Shown here one piece after another: positions 59,956-64,000 of a DNA stretch of 64,000 bases. A program made the translations under genes and the position numbers. The notes beneath the pieces are model-generated. The model was not told where the DNA came from, made no database searches, and saw only the letters and a list, made by a program, of their open reading frames with translations. Positions within the stretch are counted from its first letter, which is position 1; each line of letters opens with the position of its first letter. The stretch is taken from assembly GCA_950022295.1 (NCBI GenBank), contig OX465596.1, positions 210,955,501 through 211,019,500 of the forward strand. Reading direction: 5' to 3'. Source of the stretch: Bromus sterilis (lineage: Eukaryota; Streptophyta; Magnoliopsida; Poales; Poaceae).

Positions 59956-59974
59956 TGGCGCCGTCTGTGGGAAC
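59956..59974 (+). other. Primer-binding site of the Tat-like Gypsy element
   Basis: TGGCGCCGTCTGTGGGAAC lies two bases after the LTR end. This form is usual for Tat-lineage grass Gypsy elements; I do not assign the tRNA. Confidence 0.75.
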
Positions 59975-59989
59975 TACACAGGTTGGAAT

Positions 59990-60887
59990 CACGATCTCGG
60001 CGGTCCCGCCCTCAGCAGATCAAGACTCGAGGACTAGAACCAGATCTAGCCCGCTCGAGGAATTCAAGATCACCACAAGCATCTCCATCATCTCATCAAG
60101 ATCACCTAGCCTGCAGCCGAGCCAAGTCCAGCATCCTGACGACTGTCAGATCCATCGCCGACGGAAAATAACTCGACGACCCAGAAGACAAGTACGAGGA
60201 CCCTACTCGGGAACCCCACTCAAAGAGTCAAGTTAGGCAGCCGAAGACTCGCCCATCAGTCGACGACCCGCCGCCGCCCGGACTCCCACCACACGCCAAG
60301 ACAGAGACTCCGAAACCCAGACCGGAGAGTACTACGACCCAGATCGAAGGCCAGACAAATTCGCCAACTTCATCCGAAGCCAATGACTCAGCGACGGGAT
60401 AGAAATTGACCCAGGATTCCATAGCCGAGCGGAAGACCACTCGCAGATCTTCCAAATCTCGAGGAGAAGAAGACACGCCGGCTCTAGCAAACTCACAGCC
60501 AAAGAGCAACTAGAAGGACCTTGCGCGATCCACTGTTTTGAAGACAGTCGAGGACATCTCAGAGAAAGCCACACACTAGGAGATTGCCGCCTATTCGCCG
60601 AACTCTCCAACAGCCTCAAGGAGGAGCACGAAGCCAAACGCACTTGAAGAAGCGCGCAGTCGCCCGCACCAACTATAGAAGAGCAATACCTCGCGCCCCA
60701 GGGACGAGTTTGCATGATCCAAGAAGGAAGACCTCCGAAAGCAAAGCAAGATGCCTACACCTTGCAGGCCGAAGCAGCCGAAGACCTAAAGATAACTGAC
60801 ACCTACTAACTGAGCGGCGCCGAGACCAGCATCACTTTCTCATAGAGCGACCATCCGCCCGCAGTCCCGAGGCCCGGACACGCACCC
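59990..60887 (+). pseudogene. Decayed Gypsy gag region
   Basis: This stretch lies where gag should be. Frames change and stop repeatedly, and only short Glu/Arg-rich pieces can be read. I cannot point to a capsid or zinc knuckle, so the call rests on position between primer site and protease. Confidence 0.5.
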
Positions 60888-61761
60888 TTGGTCCTCGAAT
60901 CACAGATCGGAGGTTACGACATGCACAGAGTCTTCATGGACGGCGGCAGCAGTCTAAACATAATCTTCGCCAGCACCCTACTCAAGATGTTAATCCCACG
61001 ATCAGTTTGGAAGAAGTCAGGCACCACAATATACGGCATAGTTCCGGGCGAATCAGCCACCGCCATCGGAACAATACAGCTTGATGTGATCTTTGGCGGC
61101 AAGCGCAACTTCGCAAAGCAAGCGCTCGAGTTCGAAGTGCTCGACTGGCAGACGCAGTATCACGCCATACTCGGGCGACCAGCGTGCGCACAGTTCATGG
61201 CGGTTCCACACTACGCATACCTCAAGCTCAAGATGCCAGGACCCGCAGGAATCATCACAGTCAAAGGAAGCTTCACCAAATCGGACCAGTGCGACCGCGA
61301 TTTCCACAAAGTCCCCGATACATTTGGAGCCTAGCAACAGCTCAAAGAAATATCCATGGTGACGGACAAAAGCATATTCCCGCTGGCAAACCGAAGTGAG
61401 ACAAAAGAATTTGGCCGCGACTTTAGCATCGACAGCGACACAATCACACACCAAGTCCACCCAACAGACCCGGAGAAGACGGTTCGCGTGTATGCCCACC
61501 TTCCAGAAGAGCAAGCAAACACCCTCATAACCTTGCTTCGCGAAGAGTGGAAAATTTTCTCCTGGTGCCCAGCCGACATGCCCGGAATACCACGAGAATT
61601 TGCAGAACACGCGCTCCACATCAAGCCGAACACCAAGCCAGTAAAGCAGGCACTGCGACGATTCTCAGAACCCAAGCGTAGAGCAATCGGAGAAGAAGTC
61701 AACCGACTACTAGACGCACAGTTCATACGAGAGACGAAGAAAGAAACATGGATAGCAAACT
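60888..61761 (+). pseudogene. pol: Gypsy (Tat-like) protease and start of reverse transcriptase, truncated
   Basis: The protease reads VFMDGGSSLNIIF (active D-G-G-S form) and ILGRPACAQFMA. One in-frame TAG (61,332-61,334) separates it from the pol linker, which continues in the same frame to RT-proximal blocks CPADMPGIPREFAEHALHI, KPVKQALRRFSEPKRRAIG and EVNRLLDAQFIRE. The frame ends at WIAN where an LTR inserts at 61,762. The catalytic YVDD would lie beyond the insertion and outside the window. Confidence 0.82.
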
Positions 61762-64000
61762 GTAAGGCCCCCTATGCGGTGCTAACTCGAGTTAGTCGCT
61801 TTCGCGTCCCGCTCAAGTTAGTAGCGCATAAAGAGCCACCGACTCACGACACTCGCACTCGTGTCGCTGTCGGATTCTCGACAACAGGTATATGAACAAA
61901 GAACTTAAACTAAGACATAAATATATAGAGTCCAGGGCATACATCGCCACTGGAATTTATTACAACATCTCAGAGGTCCGTGGACCCAACAGAATACCAT
62001 GCAACAAGCGGAAGACAAACACGACCGAGTACGGTCAAAATCCAAATTGCCCTAGAGAGGGCTGCACATAAAGAGTCCACCCACGGATCGTCGAAGCCCA
62101 ACTATAGGATCTTCTGGACGAGGTCGTCCTCGTCGTCGTCCTCCGGGGGCACCTCCACGAAGTATCGTCCAGTGCTCGGGTCGAGGTAGTAATCCACTGC
62201 AGCGGCCGATCAGGCAAAACAGTAAAAGCACAAAAGGAAAACAGGGGTGAGTTTATATCATTACAGGATAACCAACTTCCTACGGTAAGATAGGTAAAGG
62301 TAAAGGTTGCAGCCGCACTAGCATATATGGTGGCTATCGCACTATTAGGGTAGAGGTAAGATCCAAGAATACACGTGACACCGCGTCATAAGTCCGCTAT
62401 CCACCTACTTACGTCAAACATAACACAACTTGGATCTTCTCTCGGTCCCCCTGGACGAAGAAAAGCAACCAAGGCACTCACACGGTAGGCAAGTTTTTAA
62501 TTATGATTCAAATTGATGTTATTCTATGAACAAGGAGTAGGTCTCAAGTCGTCCATAACCGCGGACACGGCTTTTCGAAAAGCTTTAACCCTGCAGGGGT
62601 ATACCAACTGTCCATCATAGGCTTCGCATGTACGCCCGGTTTCCACTTGGCTAGGTAAACGCCTGAAACTCCGGAACGTCAGAGTCCCTCTAACTAACGA
62701 CGCACAATTCCGGGTGGCCCTCGGTGAGTCGACACCCAACTCAAAAGCCGGCCGCGCTCTCGAATCGGCCTCTACCGTATGACTCCAGGTTTGGATTGCC
62801 GGTTAAATCTCATATGAGACCGGGTCCTCAGCCGGTCAAGGTGGGCCAGCCAAGGCACAAGTCCTCCTGGCCCAAGGTGGTTTGTAAACAACTGGGGTAC
62901 CACCAGCACACACACGTTGCAAATAGTAAATCAGCTCGGGCCACCACTAAAACTGTATGAAGCTAGGTAGGTAGGATAAGGGGACCCATAGAATCCCACA
63001 CACGATTAGGCACGCTCGTCAAGAAACACAATACCCGGAACTAGGGACCTAGGTGAATCAAATGGAACAAAACACCTGGCGGGAACAGCCTGGTCTCCCA
63101 TCTTTCGTCAAGTATAAATTAACATCATAATAATAAATATCAACCAACTTCTATAAATAACATGATATCCCAAACCATAACATAGGGTAAGCAGCAAGTT
63201 TTCCTACTCATACTAAGCAATGGCTGAGTAGCGGTAACTTAGCAATACAATGTTTTGCTGGGATGTGGGGATCATGGCTGTTTGGTTTTTGAAGGTGGCA
63301 TTTTCAAAGTGGATAGGATCAAACAAACGTTCTAGGCTACAGCTAGGCAGGTAGGCAGAAAGGTATCAAGTAATGGTATGAATCTTCCCCTTGCCTGGGT
63401 AATCGGTCGTCGAAGCAGACGCGGCAGGGTCCTCGGGCTCGGTGTCGGAAATCTCCACGTAAGTCTCCTCGACGGTCTCAGGTGCTAACGTAAGGTACCG
63501 GAAAGGAAAAGGCACACAAGTAAGCAATGGGTGCAATGCACAGGCAAAGATGGCATGATCCAGTTTATTCGACATGATGTGACCCTATCTAGTCAGATTT
63601 AAATGAAGGTGGTGATGACACGTCAACAACTTCATATGCAATTTATTTACGTAAAAATGGCTTTGGTCTTAGCCTTATTTTTGGTGCAAGTAACATGGCA
63701 ACATGACATGATCAACAATGCATATAACGGAAACAAAAACAACGTGAAAAGTAATCATCGATTCCGGAGACGGAGTAGTGTCGGTGAATTTGACACAAGG
63801 AAGGTGAATCAAAAGTTGGAATCCAGCCACATTGCAAAGACAATATGTTAGGTGCTGGTTGAAGAAAAGATTTGGAGATGACATGATCCAGAACTTGAAA
63901 GGATCAAATGAACATCATTTCCAACATGCACTGAAATGGTAATGATGCAAAGAAAGGAAGAGACAGATTGATCCTGGATGAGGTGGTCACACCCTGTCCA
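61762..64000 (-). mobile_element. Divergent third copy of the long LTR, running off the window
   Basis: It begins TGTAAGGCCCCCTATGCGG, like the minus-strand end of copy 2. It stays collinear with 31,617 onward, for example 62,520-62,780 with 32,355-32,640 (ACAAGGAGTAGGTCTCAAGT and CGACACCCAACTCAAAAGCC-like blocks). Divergence is much higher than between copies 1 and 2, with clear indels, so it is a different subfamily or an older copy. It interrupts Gypsy pol. Whether it is solo or part of a full element cannot be told. Confidence 0.78.

Overview
The window looks like repeat-dense intergenic DNA from a large grass genome, most likely a Triticeae species (wheat, Aegilops, barley or rye group). 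Four things point that way: nested LTR retrotransposons with plant tRNA-type primer sites, a Copia LTR that opens like the Angela/BARE group, Athila-type Gypsy gag-protease, and a large Mutator-like (MULE) region with FAR1-type transposase and Ulp1-like protease genes. I see no intact single-copy host gene, no rRNA or tRNA gene and no CRISPR array. Every long coding region belongs to a mobile element or to a gene fragment carried by one, and nearly all are broken.

Left part (1-20,899): the internal region of a minus-strand Athila-type Gypsy element carries an open gag-protease frame (15,485-17,521) but no reverse transcriptase. Three later insertions split it. A Copia element (496-9,608, TSD ATATA) has near-identical LTRs but a decayed interior. 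A 3.7 kb solo LTR (9,941-13,639, TSD GCCAG) follows. A solo LTR (18,644-20,211, TSD GCAAC) of the Gypsy element's own LTR family sits in opposite orientation inside its 5' LTR.

Middle part (20,900-51,775): a composite MULE region. A 60-bp inverted repeat pair, 58/60 identical, lies at 22,931-22,990 and 51,661-51,720. Between them are a plus-strand Ulp1/C48-peptidase-like locus with two successive protease modules (23,901-29,837 and about 30,130-36,115), a four-copy 267-bp tandem repeat, and a minus-strand FAR1/MULE transposase pseudogene with two zinc knuckles (38,277-43,160). The second protease module is cut within an exon by a reverse-oriented 3.7 kb solo LTR (TSD TCTTG). A second, longer inverted repeat (20,900-22,930 against 43,815-46,141) interleaves with the first pair instead of nesting, so the region has been rearranged or built from several related elements. 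A smaller element (46,315-47,836) carries a host-gene-like fragment. Non-coding DNA across the region is peppered with a GTACTTCT/GTACTGC motif whose orientation flips between 43.8 and 48.5 kb, and the arms hold degenerate repeats of about 155-175 bp.

Right part (51,775-64,000): a minus-strand Copia element of SIRE/Maximus-like organisation has gag, coiled-coil spacer, protease, integrase and RT-RNase H all recognisable but broken by stops and a frameshift. Its 5' LTR (from 58,201) carries GGACGGTCCG repeats. It abuts a plus-strand Tat-like Gypsy fragment (LTR end, primer site, protease, start of RT). That fragment is cut at 61,762 by a third, divergent copy of the long-LTR family, which runs off the window.
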